The position numbers and the translations under genes were made by a program. Of a DNA stretch of 64,000 bases, positions 32,301 through 46,060 are shown in pieces; positions within the stretch are counted from its first letter, which is position 1; every line of letters begins with the position of its first letter. This stretch comes from Epiperipatus broadwayi (lineage: Eukaryota; Onychophora; Udeonychophora; Euonychophora; Peripatidae). The notes under the pieces were generated by a model. The model was given only the letters and a program-made list of their open reading frames with translations. It ran no database searches and was not told the origin of the DNA. Location: assembly GCA_028023455.1 (NCBI GenBank), contig JAQFVV010006313.1:2054992-2118991 (forward strand). Direction: 5' to 3'.

Positions 32301-35300
32301 TTTCAAATAGAAATATAAAACCATCACATTCTTAAAACTTTAAAAATATTATAAATAATCAAATATAATATTACTAAATAAGTTTTAAAAAATTATGTTC
32401 TTAAAATATAATTATCTCATGTTCTTTAAATAAAATCTCTAATTAATTTATAATCTTCTGTAGCCAAGTATGATAAGGGATTTTGTATTATTCCTAACTA
32501 CACCTAAACAATAATAATAATAAATAATACTGCTATACTTAATCTAACTAACATTTAGTATAATATTTAATACTCAATAATCTGGTTACTGCTAATAATA
32601 ATGATAACAATAATAATATTATTCATATTCTTTCATTTCTCATGTGGCATATTATAAGTATGGTATAATGTGAACAATATGGGGCAATAAGAAATATACT
32701 TAGTTACATGGCAGTATTTTTCAATAATAAATTATGACTTAAATAATCTTATACTATATGATTTTGTTGTGTCATATTCTGAATAATAATTAATATTGTT
32801 TAAATAAATAATATCATAATGTGTAAAATATGTAATATGTTATATTTTGAATTCTGTGAATCAGATTTTTTCTGTAGTGAGTAGATCAATAATAACATGG
32901 ACAACAAGTTTATAACAACAACTGTAACAAATTTATTCTATACTAAAAAACAATTATATCCAAATTATTTACAATTTTTATAAAAAAGAACTGATAAATA
33001 TTATATTAAAAATAAAAAATATATACAAAAATGAAAATAAAAGAAAGATTGAATTTACAGATTTTTCAATCTTAAAAAAATCATTAATGTGTAAGCCTTC
33101 ACTATGGCTTAGGAATTTTAATTTAGAAATACATATCATGTATTAATTATTCAAGACATTCTCTTATTCATCCTACAATATTATATTAAACTTATTTCTA
33201 GATCAATAAATCAATATTACTTTACTTTCAGTAAATATAACAAAAAGTATCTAGCATAAATTTCATGAACCAAAACACATTTAATTAATAAAATATGTTT
33301 ATTCATTTACGAAATAATAACAATTTGCTTGGTACCATTCTAATTTTATGACGTGTGTTTTATGTTCAAAAAATAAAATAAAACATAAGCATTCATCATA
33401 CACTAATATATTTTGTTTGATGTTTCATTGTAAAATATGCATTACTTTATCAAATTGTTGTCGATTTATGAAAAATCGAAAGTACCAAAAATGTTTTAAA
33501 AATATAAGTTAGGAATAGTTATGATTCTTTTATCTTCAAATATTTAGGAAAAATTATGATTCCTTTGTTATATTCACCAACAACATTATGCATTCAACAT
33601 CATTTGTATTTTTCACAAGACCAAAAACCTATCTTGCCTTCTAAAATTATCCATTATTCATCTTTCAAAAATACTAGTCTACACGATGTTTTGCTAATGA
33701 TATTCAGATAGCGATACAATGCATAGGACATGAAGAAATAACTAGAGTGAAGACTCAATAGTACAAAATAATTCAATAAACCTCATGGAAATCAGTGTGA
33801 AGAAACAACAGGTACAACTTTGTCTAATACTCTTAAAATAATGTCGGCTTTCTTTTCAGCACATGCAGACCAATTAAATATAAAGATCAAAACGCTGTCC
33901 ATGAAAATAAATACAAAGTGCAGGACTATGTTAACTGTATTTGCATAATAACTTTTTAGATATAATATAGGTTAATTATCCTATCTCCTTAACAAATCCT
34001 ACTATATAAGCATTCAGGGTTTCATTTTTCTATTCTCCTGTCACTACCATTTGCTATTTCAATTAGATTTAAACAATCAACATTGTAAAATAATTAAGCA
34101 AATTTTCCATTAATAAACAGTTACATATTACTTTATTAAACCATGACTATTATAAGAAAAGGTTTTACATACAAACTTATCTACAAATACAAATGAGATT
34201 TTATTTTTAAAATATTTGTTTAATATTTATATTTTGAAAATAAATATATGGTTATCTAGCAAATAATCATATAAAATTATGATCATTTTATAAAGTTATA
34301 ATGAACTTTATAATATAATAAATAAATATATGCATATTTCTCATAGCTTATATCTCTTAATAAATATATATATATATGTGTGTTATTAAGTCACACATCC
34401 ATATGTTCATTTATTCATGTAACATAATATAAATACTTTTTAAAACTCTTAAGCAACTTTAAGAAAAAATATACATCATATAATAATTTAAATTACTTAT
34501 GTGATTTTTATTATTTGCAAATCACATCTTTGATGTCTTCTGGTCCAGTTTTGCATAAAATATAAGAATTAAAATATCATTCATACTACACTCAGTGTAA
34601 AGTAATGCACTTTTAAAAAAAAAATTAAGAAAATTTGTTAAAAGATTTTTTTAAAAAAAATATTAATATTGTTAGGATTTAAAAATATATATAAAAAAGT
34701 AACCTTTATTATATCTTATAACTAAATTATAATTCTAATTGTTAGTATATTTTAAAATAAATAATAATTTTTACGTATTCCTTTTATAACTGTCCTTCTA
34801 TATAACACGTTCAGTTAATAACTGAGGAGTTGCTGTTGCTAAGCAATAAACATTGTTGAAAGCTTTTTTTTTCTTCTAGCTCTCCTCTAATCGACGCATA
34901 AACTTACAAAAAAAAAATCTAACTTTTAAAAATCCAAATAAATGTGAAAAAATCATTCTTCATCCTGCTTCCAAAAGTTATTCAGTCTATTTTCTGTCAC
35001 TTTCTCACAGGATATAATTAATATGATATAATTTAAAAAAAAAAACAAAAAAAAACATTTGTTTTATGTAAGTTTCATTTTTTCCATGCACATGAATTTC
35101 TTCTTCAGTGAGAGATGCATCATTTGCCGCCACTTTTTAATAACTACGCAAATTAACATGAGCAGACGTATTCATTTTTTTAGAAATTATATTCCAATTA
35201 GGTACATATAATATAGCAGATAAATCCAGGTTTTAAAATACAAAAGTCATTTGTTTCTAGCTTAATAATATTCTTCTTTATTATCCATTTTCCTTCTTTG

Positions 35301-36883
35301 TAATTTAATTATCACAACTAAGATAGCAGGTTTTATTATACCAAAATCGCTTATTTCTAATATAACTATGAGCAATTCATATTCATTATAATACTTATCT
35401 GCTTCAAGGATAATTATTTCTTTTAAAAATATTTTTTAAAATAAAAGTCAATATTATAGAATAAGAGAGCAATATATTTTTAGAGCTCAATCTCAAATAC
35501 TTTTATAAATTTAAAAGTCAACTGCATTTCAAACTTTCCAGCTATTTTTCTTGAATAATATTTTCTTTAAAGTTCTCAACTTTATCAATACAGATGTGTT
35601 AAATGTATATGTGATACTTCTGGATAATATTTGACTAGATTCCAAAATCCTTTACATAAATAAATATAAAAACTTTTCATATAGTATGGGAAAAAGTATG
35701 CTTCCCCAAACTCTTCGGTTCTTCACTGCCAACCTCCCCATGAACAAAATTATAGACTTATAATCCATAATTTAACAATGAATCTCTAACTAGGCTTCAG
35801 AATAGCTTCACTAGTAGGAAAATTAATTGGGATTATTTCATCGTTTTTAGTTAAACAAAGTAATAGTTTTAAAATCCTTTTGACTTTAAAAATTATATTT
35901 AATTTTACAATAGTTGACTGTTAACAAACTGATACTATTTTAACCAAACAATAACAAGAAGAATAACAGTATGACTAACTAGATAATCAATAATTTTAAT
36001 TACACAGAGTTTTTATACCTGCTTTTAAAAACAATTCTGATTGGCTGATACATCACCTAATTGTAAACTCATTTACATATTTGTCAATTATGTACTTTTA
36101 AAATGAAGAATAAAATTATGAGTCATGATTTTTATTTAATAATATAAGGAATATTAAATTCTCAATTTTGTAATTATATTTAAACCAACCAGATATTTTA
36201 AAATAACATTTTAATAATTCTTTATTAATTTAACAAACATTTAATAAAAATGTATCCATTTTTATTCTATCTTTATTAATTTAAAATATCTTTAAAAGTT
36301 AATTAAGTAATATTTTATATTTATTTTTATCATGTACAAATGCCTCAACTTTAGTAACAATTTTATAAAGTAATTTAAAAACTTTCTTTAAATTCATGCA
36401 TGCATTCTCTAACACTAGTATCACATGACCATCATTCCAGACAGAACTGTTGCAATTTTCTAAAACTCACTGTCTGAAATCAACTAAATAAATATTTAAT
36501 TAAAAAAAATATATATTAAAGAAAAATATTAAATACAATAATAAAAATTTGCAATAATAAATTTTCACATTTTTAAACATTACTAAAATTAAAATGTAAT
36601 ACATTACAAGAATTAAAACTTTAATAAATAATTTTATATAATTTAAACATAATTTAGAAGATAATTTTAATAGCTTATTTGAATATATTAAACATTATAT
36701 TAAAATTAATGGTTTTTTAATGCTTATTTAACAATATACTAAATATATTTTTTAACTTATAACTATGACCATTTATTCCTACCATACAATATTAACTTAT
36801 TATGCTTTCTTTTATTATCTTAACTTAAAATAGCTTTAAATATTTTTAACCACTTCTAAATTCATATTAACAAATTTTATGTT
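29328..36883. other. Long AT-rich tract with no recognised gene
   Basis: About 7.5 kb, extremely A+T-rich, with C-runs at 29530-29540 and 32287-32296. The only protein-like trace is at about 30280-30400 (plus), including EKLIKPAACKIRSIVLAENR, which I cannot assign. No RNA gene or full element is seen. Confidence 0.6.
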
Positions 36884-37092
36884 CCTATAAACATTATTAT
36901 AACAATTATAGTACTTAAATTTATCTTAATTTTTTTTTTAAAAAAAATAGTTTTCTAGAACATTCTGCTCTAATGAAAAGGGTACCCCTATAAACATTAT
37001 TATGACTATTATAGTACTTATATTTATCTTAATTTAATTTTTTAAAAAAAAAATAGCTTTTTTAGCACATTTTGCCGTAATGAAAAGGGTAC
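36884..37092 (+). repeat. Tandem duplication, unit about 103 bp
   Basis: Unit 1 36884-36986 and unit 2 36987-37092 both begin CCTATAAACATTATTAT and both contain AATGAAAAGGGTAC near the end. They differ at several bases and in the A/T runs, so it is older than the 132-bp duplication at 12472. Confidence 0.85.
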
Positions 37093-38587
37093 GATATAAA
37101 ATATCCAGGTGCATCCATGTATAATTTATATTGCAGTTGGTGTTGTTTGAGGTATTTGTAAAAGAAAGTATTCTGTTTTCAATTGCTCATTTCTCTAATA
37201 ACATTAACTGCTACTAAGCTAAACATATTACCAGAAGATGAGAAATCAGATCCTGCCAAAATATTATTAAATGAATAATTTATAAATAATTTATTCATTT
37301 TAAATTTATAATCATGGATATATCTGGAAGTTTTATTTATATCAGTAACCCATGAAAATCTTCAATTTAATATTTAAATATTATAACAGGGAATGGATAT
37401 GGGTATGATGGTATGTAATGGAGATAAAAGTCTAAGTAATAGTGTAAGTGATAGTAATTAATGATATAAGAGAACTACAACTTTTTGTGTAGGTTTTTTA
37501 AATGTGTTACAGAGTACACTCAATTCTCTTTTAGGATTGAATAATAATCTTTAAATTAGTGTCTAATCTATCTGAGTTTTTGAAACAGAAAATATGTTTC
37601 CTGATTATCATCATTTTATCAAACATTTTTCAATCAGTCAAACTTAAGATCTCTTTGCAATGGTAATTTAATTTAGACATTAAAAGCAATGACCAGGACT
37701 TCAGGCTGCCACCTTCCATCATAGAAGAGTTACTAATGCACACAAATATAAAAGTAGACTTCACTCCACAATCCCAATAATAATCCTCAACATTTCAGCA
37801 GTAGCTCAATTCAGAGAATGGATTCTTACATGTTTCAAATAATATTGATGGCAAGCTTAAATATCAGTCCAATTTGTAATGTGCTAAGCTAATTTGTGGA
37901 ATGAGACAGATAATAGGAATAGCAATCAACTAAATATTTTATTATCTTATTAACAAAACCTATGTAATAACAAATGAAGAAACATAGGATAATAATACTA
38001 AAAATTATGAATAGCTTGATTAATATTTCTGCTTTGTGAAATACTTGAACATACAAAATAAATAAAATGAACATATGAGAAAAACAAAATATCAATAAGT
38101 GATTGATACTTGTATAATAAAATCTGAGGTAATATCCTATTCTTTAAAATTTACACTAAGCAATAGTGTCTACATAAATATTAATTACATATGTATGTAT
38201 CAGCTGATATAGTTCTGTATTAATATAAAATAACCATACAAATAAGAATTAGTGATAATTATGTAATTCACTGATTTTAGATAATTTAGAATAGACCTTA
38301 AAAATTAACAGTCAAGATGCAGATATAGATTTATCAACAGATGAAAATACTGATGAAATAAATCATTCATATTATGACAGATCTCAATGTAACATAAACT
38401 CAGACAATGCTTTTAATCTACCACTAGAAGGACCTATATCTCTTTCTTAGAAAGAATAGCAAAACAATAATTTGAATAAATATCACATTGATGGCTGATT
38501 TAAATTTGTACAATAAATTAAGATTCTTTTCTTCTTGACTACTATCTCGATGATTCACTTTTTATTTTATTTAATGACATCCTAATT
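37093..38587. other. AT-rich non-coding stretch
   Basis: Nothing recognised. Open frame 37889-38095 is low-complexity. Confidence 0.5.
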
Positions 38588-39189
38588 AAAATTGATGTTT
38601 TTAATATCAGAGGCCTAAACTCTATAACAAAAACTTTATTAAATGGTACAATTTTGTTACACCACATATATTAGATATCCTCGAGACAAAAATATACAAT
38701 AATTCACAATCTGAGTCATCTAATTACTTGCTCACTCTAGGTTTTTTTTTTATTCTCAAGAACTTCCTTAACTCTATTAGGAGCTACTGGAGTTATCATA
38801 AATAAATAATCTCTTCTTAAGTCTGAAAATTTTATGTGTTGACTCCAATACCTTAATAATTAATTTACATTAAACAGTAATTCTCAATATAGTTTTTGTA
38901 CATGTATCTTCAGGGCCAGCTATAATAAATAGGCTAATATTAACTTTAAATTCCTTTTTTCTCTTCATCCCCTCAACCAGTACTTATACTAGAACATTTC
39001 AATATGACTTATAACAAATTTCCACAAAATGGATTCATACAATAAACTTTATAATAATGAGTGCTAAAGAACTAGTAACTAATGACTATCTCATTTAACA
39101 AGGCAAGACATTCATTAATAGTTGTAATATTTTACTCACCAATGCATTATTATATCAGTCTTTTTATTTAACATATAAATATAATATAT
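38588..39189 (+). pseudogene. LINE endonuclease remnant
   Basis: Near 38590 the plus strand reads KIDVFNIRGLNS, the start of the apurinic-type endonuclease (I-x-x-x-N-x-R-G-L-N), then YILDILETKIYNN (D-I-x-x-x-Q-E-T with Gln changed). Near 38980 it reads VLILEHFNMTYN, the L-I-L-G-D-F-N-M-T block with G-D changed to E-H. Frames are shifted and interrupted. The nuclease nicks target DNA to prime insertion. This one has lost catalytic residues. The RT of apparently the same kind of LINE appears at 44330 on the same strand. Confidence 0.65.
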
Positions 39190-41449
39190 TGTAACGGGCA
39201 CATATGCTGTTACATTATTTTTTTTTATTATTAAACATGAAATTAAAATAAAAAGTTTGCATTTAAAAACTTCTTTTTTTTTTTAAGACATAAAAATTGA
39301 AAATTAATTCTATCTTAAACTCGTATATATAAATCGCACAGATGAAAAAAAAAAATTATTAAACGAAAACTTTATTAAAGAAAAAGTATTTTAAAACTAA
39401 ATTTTCAGTAAAGATTTAAAGATAAAAATATATCTTTAAGTTTGAAAACAAATTAATTAATGTTATTGAAAAATGGAAATGATTATTTTAATTAGTCCAA
39501 GTGAACAAGCCCTTGGGCATTTAAATGTATAAACAACAGTCAGATAGGAAAACAATAGAAACTTTTAGCAATTGAAAGAAAGCCATCGGGAAATCGGACC
39601 TCAACGAAAAGGTTTTCACCATCATGATGTAATGTTGAGTTAATCCACAAAATTATTATAAAAGGAAAGGTTTGAAAATAAAAGAATTAATTAGTTATTA
39701 TGAGGACAGATATGTGTTAGTGCGGAGTCGAAGGAGAAGGGATTGAAAAGATGCACTCTTCAATCCCTTCAGTTCTGCTAAAAAAGAAAGAAATGACATT
39801 GTTTTGTACGTTAAGGACCAGCTCAAGTAAAGACCTCCAGATAAATAAAAACAACGGTTAACTGGATACCAATATCTTCAGTACGGCATGGGAATTCCCG
39901 TTCAAAATTACCAACAACGGCAAGCAACTGTAAAGGATAAAGCTGGATGTTTTAAAAATCTTAAGAACTTTATATTCATTTGAAAACAATAAGAACTCTA
40001 AATTTTAAACCTTTTAGTAAATAATACAAATAGAATCCTATCTGACCAACATAAATTAATGTTAATAATGTTATTTGATGTATTTTTTTTTATTTAAAAT
40101 CATTTCCATTTATTTATTTTTTTTGTTCTTTTAAGTTTTTAATATGATTTTTGTTTTTCGTTAGACTAAATTACATAAATGTTAAACTTAAGTCGGGTGA
40201 GAATGGCTATATAGATTTGTAAAGTTATATTAGGGGAGGGTAAATCTTAGGTTATTTGTTTCATAGTTGAATTAGGTCAATGGATTGGATATATTGATGT
40301 AGTTAGTAGATGTAGTATTAGATCCGCTACGGGCAGGATTGCATATATACGCCACACACCTGTTTGTCTATGGATGGGTTTGTAAGTTGGCAAATAACCG
40401 CAATCCATTCCTATGGAGTTTTTTGTTTATTGTTCTACTCACCAATAGATGTAGCATTCCTGTTGGTGGAGAGACGATGTCTTCTCTAACTCTACTTACT
40501 GTTCAGATGTACATTCCTGACAGTATAGTATTTTATGTTGTCGTATTTTATGCTACATTGAATACATAAATGTATCAGATGGATTGATGCCGGTTTGGCT
40601 GCGAACTTTTTGCCTAAGGTTAAATCAGGGAAGAATATTTTCTTTTTAAATGCAGATCTATGTAGTTTATTCATACTCGACACCCTAAATAAAAATGCAT
40701 TAAATTTAAGTTGGGTATAGACGCTTGCATGAATTCGTTATCGGTTAATTATGTTTTGGTTTTCATATTTGATCAAAATATATAGACATTCAGTAAATAA
40801 TGATACCTTACGATGAGTATCTAAAATGTATTTATTCGGATGTCTTTTTAGTTATTGGTGTCAATGTGGGCATCTTACGATGAATGCTATTGGGTTACTT
40901 ATAAATTTCCCTCTGCAATTGACGGCATCAGTGACTTTGTATTTTGATCGTTTATGTTTATTTTGAAATGTTTTTAACCGTGAAATCTATGTAACCGATC
41001 TATACTCAACATTATAAAACAAACTTTCATAAATCTATCTGTGCGAACTTAATTAAAATGTAAATTTATAATATTATAAAAATTAAAATGTAAATTTAAA
41101 TTCTAAAATCAAATTAAAATCTAAAATAAACATAGTAAAATAATAATGTTAAATTTTATATATATATATGTGCGTAAATAAATGTTTGTATGATAATTAC
41201 TGGCAGTGGCTTATTTTATTCTTTTTTAAAATATTCTTAGATAAAAATTTATGGTAAAATATAAATCTCTGCTGTTCCATTAAGCTAGTGACAATGGGCT
41301 AATGACTGGATATCAAAATATATAAATAAAAAAAAATTTTTTTTTTTTACTTACGTATCTGCCTACTTTATAAATTTTTCTATGTTCAAATGCCTAGATG
41401 GCGCCCTGTAGTGCAGAACACGTTAAGTGTTATTCTCCGGATCGTTACA
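39190..41449 (+). mobile_element. Probable large solo LTR (2.26 kb)
   Basis: Begins TGTAACGGGCACA and ends GGATCGTTACA, giving TG...CA ends with a 7-base inverted match TGTAACG/CGTTACA. ATAT lies on both sides as a possible short target duplication in TA-rich DNA. Inside, the sequence is less AT-extreme than the flanks, with a TATA-like TTATAAAAGG at about 39657 upstream of a GC-richer stretch. No second copy or coding interior is in the window, so a solo LTR from LTR-LTR recombination is the simplest reading. Confidence 0.55.
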
Positions 41450-41471
41450 ATATATATACTTAAGCTATATG

Positions 41472-42297
41472 TAATTAGAGAGATTTGAACCTAGACTTTC
41501 AAGCTCCCTTCAGTTATCCACTCTTATACAATTTATGCACATGACTTTGATGTGAAAAAGATAAATGATTTTATATATAAGTATTTCATGCTGAACCAGA
41601 ATTTATCAGTTGGTCCGGGTCATTATCTCTAACACATGTATAATCAGTACTTGGTTTATATCAAGATAGCCAATATTCAAACTTTAACGGATAGGCTTCA
41701 ATTTTTTTCACTCTTCAGCCATACATATCATTGAAAATTTGCTGGTGGCATATTCAAAACCCTTGGGCATATTCAAAACCCTTGTTTGCTGATATTATCA
41801 TACCCGTGTTGATCATAATTTTGGCCCCTCATATGTAGGTCTTTAAGACCATTTAAATACACAGAAGAGTGAAGGGCAGAATTCAGGCTGAATATAATAT
41901 TTAAATAAAATATATAGTATATTTACATAGACTTAATATAATTAGAAGTGATTTGAACCCAGTCTTTCAAGCTTCTTCCAATCATCCATTTCGTCTTCTA
42001 CATTAGCTTTGAACATGACATCTGATTTTCAATGACATGGATCACTGGATAGTAAAGAAGATTGAAGCCTATCCATTAATGTTTGAAGATTTGATATTTT
42101 AATATAAACTGAGCACTGATTACATATATATGTGTGGAAGATGATGATCTGTACCAATTGATGATTGCTGGTTCAGTATAAAATACATATTCTGGAGATC
42201 ATTTATCTTTTTCATATGTATGTAGTAATGTGTTTTGGTTGTATAAGATGGAGTGGATGATTGAACAGAAGTCTGGATTCAAATCCTCTCTAATTAG
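41472..42297. repeat. Foldback repeat with about 275-bp inverted arms
   Basis: The left arm about 41472-41745 (from TAATTAGAGAGATTTGAACC) is complementary, with mismatches, to the right arm about 42020-42297 (to CCTCTCTAATTA). A third, partial copy in the same direction as the left arm lies at about 41937-42020. Each copy ends in GATTTGAACC-like sequence whose complement GGTTCAAATC resembles a Pol III B box, so these may be members of a SINE family inserted in opposite orientations. Confidence 0.7.
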
Positions 42298-42447
42298 TCT
42301 CTCTTATAAATTTGTCCTTTTCTAATAATTTAGCATTAATGATTTCTATACAATTTGATTTTACTCGTAGTATGATAATTTCATATCAAAGAAAATATGG
42401 GTGCTTTTTCTAATTCGGACACCATAATTATTTTTGTCTAAGATATA

Positions 42448-44306
42448 TGTTGAGCCGGATTGATCTCCGATTCAATGGTTTTATTACTAAAATTAAAAAG
42501 GGAAAACAACTTCATTTTCATTAAATGTCTAAGGCTCAATTTTTTTTTTATTATTATTTAAAACACATATGCATTTATATTTTAAAATAGATTATTTAAT
42601 GTTTATAAAATTGATTGTAAAATAGTTTACTTTCACCGTCTGTTTTAATCAATTTGATTAAAAACAGGCAAGCTTGCTAATTATATATTCCTGTTGCTTT
42701 TATTGTAATTATTTTTAAAGTGAATTCTAAAAAGTGGAGATTTAGTTTTGTATTTGTCATTTTTGTTTCAATTATCCCTGGTTGGAAGTCTTAAATTAGA
42801 TTGAGCGGGAAATTAATATTTGCCCTGCCTGGAATATAGAATGGACACTAATGAAAGTTTTGCGTGGGAAATGTAGCGAGGCAACGATAGCCCGCCAATT
42901 TTGGGAGATAGAGGAGATTCAGTATAGAAAGAGGACACTTGGATTATGACCTTCTAAAAACTTAAATAATTATTGACAAACTTTGTTGCTGTGCAAGATG
43001 TCAAAATCCACCACTGTGAGTTTTGCCATCATTAGAATGTCTGGCTAATTTAAACAAAGGACAGACCCACGCCTACCAGCTCTCCTTCAGTCATGCCATG
43101 AACTTCTAAAATAAACACTGCCTCTACCTTGCCGCTGTCAAAGGACTTGAAAGATGAACTATTATTAAAAGTGCGCACTCATCACTAAATCACTAGAACT
43201 CTGCCTTACCGTAAGCTAAACTTTTTCCTATTCTAGCCAGGGTAAATAAATTGCGTTTAATTAAATCTCCGCTCAATCTATTGATAAATATGTTTTAAAA
43301 TGGTATTAATTGTTTTTAAGTATTTATTATCTGTATGTACTTTTTTATAGTATTTAAAATGTGTCTTGGAATCTTAGTTTTAAGATTCCAAGTTTGTTTG
43401 CAAGTTTCATTTATCAGGGAGTGCATTAGGAGATTGTATTTTATATGTTTAATATTTACCTGATTATTTCGTTAACTATTACAAAACGCATTGGCAGTTT
43501 TCGTAGTTTTTATTTATTCATCTTCCCTTAGTTGTAAAATAAAGAATCTTTAAGCATGTTTCGTTTGCGCTTTTTGTGCAAACAACAAAATCTTTTTGCT
43601 GGCTATTTGTCGAGTTATTTCTTCAGGTTGTCTGAAAGTAGTTATTTCTTTCTGGATTACGTAAGATCGTAATGAAATATCTTTTTCTGTCTTGTGTGTG
43701 AGATCAACCACATTTACTTTGAATGTAGTATTATGTGCAGCAGTCCTGCGGCGTTTTAACGATAGTAATTAGAATATTACTGCTCGAACATTCGCGCTGG
43801 TTTCGTTGATTTCCGGCGGGACAGTAACTGTTTTATTATCTCTGATTTAGGAAGCTAGAGTTGTTGTTTGTTTTTGTAATTTTACAACTGGCCAGCAAGA
43901 AGATATTACCCTAACCATTTCTTATATTTTAAGTGAGAGAATTTTGCTGCCAAAATGTTTAATGCCTTCATGTTTGTCGTACTCTTGTGCACTCTCTGGT
44001 AAGTACGCGTATGTTGCTATAAGCCACTTTTGTATTCGTGGTTAGATGTCCTCATTCTATTACCCAACTTTTAATAAAATTAATAAATTGTTTAAACTTA
44101 ATTTGGCTAATGTTTGTCTTTGTGCTTTGATTTCTCAACTGTCTAAACAATATTTAGGATATCTTGTTTCTTCCTGAGTTTAGTCCAGTGCGTTCAGGTT
44201 CGCATATCCTGTCCACCCTTAAAATAAATGTCTAGTTCCTATTTTCAGACTAGTGGCACCCCAGTGGTCAGTATATGCGAATCTCAAATATCTTTCTCCT
44301 GTCACA
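42448..44306 (+). mobile_element. Possible solo LTR (1.86 kb) or GC-richer gene 5' region
   Basis: Begins TGTTGAGCCGGATTG, ends TCTCCTGTCACA, and is flanked by ATATA on both sides (42443-42447, 44307-44311). It is markedly less AT-rich than its surroundings. The TGTTGAG start is common in BEL/Pao LTRs (established knowledge), but no coding interior or second LTR is present. The ATATA flanks lie in TA-rich DNA, so the boundary evidence is modest. Confidence 0.4.
43955..43998 (+). CDS. Possible short leader coding exon with splice donor
   Basis: GCCAAAATG is a good animal start context. It opens MFNAFMFVVLLCTL, a hydrophobic signal-peptide-like start, and is followed after 44 coding bases by a perfect donor GTAAGT at 43999. 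If spliced to the acceptor-like TTTTCAG just before 44250, the frame would end at once in TGA, so either the partner exon is elsewhere or this is not a gene. It sits inside the possible solo LTR at 42448-44306, where a donor could instead be part of an LTR transcript leader. Confidence 0.3.
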
Positions 44307-44329
44307 ATATATATATATACTTTTATTTA

Positions 44330-46060
44330 AAATTCAAAACTTAATAATGGATCTGGTGCAACGTTGGAATACATTTGCAAATATAACTTCTTATACAATT
44401 GATCAGATCATTTGGAATAAACCTACTCTATCTAAGCTTTTATAATTATTTGATGATCTATACTAAAGAATAATTAATCTAGATATGTATAAAGTGAATC
44501 TACCAAAGTTATTGCTCTATGAAAAGCTTTTAGATCTGTCAGTGAATAATTAAAAGAATACATTGCAATCTTTTAAAAAAAAACATATTGAACAAATCTC
44601 AAATATTGTCCTGGCATAATATTCATTGAACTTTAGGTCAACTTCCTATAAATAGAATCCCTGCTGCAATTAAAATTCAAGAAAATATCACCTCTGTATA
44701 TAACATGGTAAATTGCAAAATAAAGAAAAAAAAATGTATACCTACACCTCAATATCTTCAAATGATGACTTAATTTTTACACCAAGTGAATTTAAACAAA
44801 AATTGCATCAATGCCAAGCTCATATTACTCACGTATACATAGTATCCCACTTTTTGCCTGTGCTCATTTAAACCAGTTTTCCAAATAAACTAACTTTTTA
44901 TCTAAATAAGTATACCATCTGCATGGTCTATATCCAATATTACTTTTCTCATAGAAAAAAAAAATCACTGAATTAACAAACTTGTATTCTATATCAATGA
45001 GTCCATTAGGAATAAAAATTTTAAATCAGTGGTCAAAGATGAAGTAGAACAATACATTTTACCTACATTATCAAAAGTGCAATTTGTAAAATTAACTTCC
45101 TATTCAAAACTATAACAGATACAGTGAGAAAAAACAAAAAATACAGTTCCATAGTAGTCCAAATCTATATCAAATCTGCGTTTGATATAATTCCAGTTAA
45201 CTTCATTGATATGCTAGCAGATTTAAAAGTACCAATATCAATTTGATATATCTTCATAAATTTATTAATAATTGGAGAGATTCATATAACTCTTAATGAA
45301 AGATATTCATCTGCTTTAAGACATCACTATTCAATAACTAGAGGCTCTCCTCTTAGTGCCTTGTGACCCTTTGATAAGAAGCATAGAAAAAGAATTACCT
45401 GGAATACATATACCAGACATATATAGCTTACATTGATGATATATCAATCTTTTTTAGGTCAAAAAAATTTTTCCTTTTAATAGAAATCTTAAAAATATAT
45501 ACGAACAACACGAATTACAATACAACTGGATAAAATCATGTGCTTAGTTTATCCATACAGGAAATATATATATATGAATTCTTTGAGGAATATCTAATAA
45601 CTGTTTACGTTTTCCTTTCCATCTAAGTAACTCGAGAACGAGATCAGCAATACAAGAAAAGCTTATTTTCTTGGAAAATCATTACTATTTAATCTAATAA
45701 TGACAAAAATATTTTACTATTGACCCATAAATATTTATACAAAAACTTTTCATATTGTGTGTATATCATGTGCAATAAACTATTCGGAGGGGGGGGGGCT
45801 CTATCTCGATTAATCAATTACAAAAAATCCTATTGCAAAATAGTTTAGGTCTTCACTCAATACATATCTTTCAAATTTCCAAAATTATGTATTTACTATC
45901 TTCATGTACAAAATATTTTACAAATTTGGAATTCACATTCAAAATTACTCCATCACACAAGCCATCACCTACGATAGATTATTTAAAATCACTTCTTTGC
46001 TCACTGTTAGCCATGAAACATTTAAATTTTCATCCGCCTGAAGACAAATACCACTATTAG
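44330..46060 (+). pseudogene. LINE reverse transcriptase remnant
   Basis: Broken plus-strand frames. Near 45175-45240 IKSAFDIIPVNFIDMLADLK matches RT block A (D-x-x-S-A-F-D). Near 45330 SITRGSPLSAL matches the G-x-P-x-S-P block, and near 45430 YIDDISIFF is the catalytic Y-x-D-D box with both Asp retained. A late open stretch (45833-46060, ending in FHPPEDKYHY) may be the C-terminus. At least three frame changes prevent expression. The endonuclease remnant at 38588 lies upstream on the same strand, so one LINE may have been split by the LTR-like insertions between them. Confidence 0.65.

Noticed and set aside
43955-44260. Two-exon secreted peptide gene joined at TTTTCAG near 44250
   Set aside because: Joining creates an immediate TGA, leaving only 14 residues.
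45788-45797. G-run as a polypurine tract of an LTR element
   Set aside because: No LTR start or matching repeat lies next to it; it sits within a LINE RT remnant.
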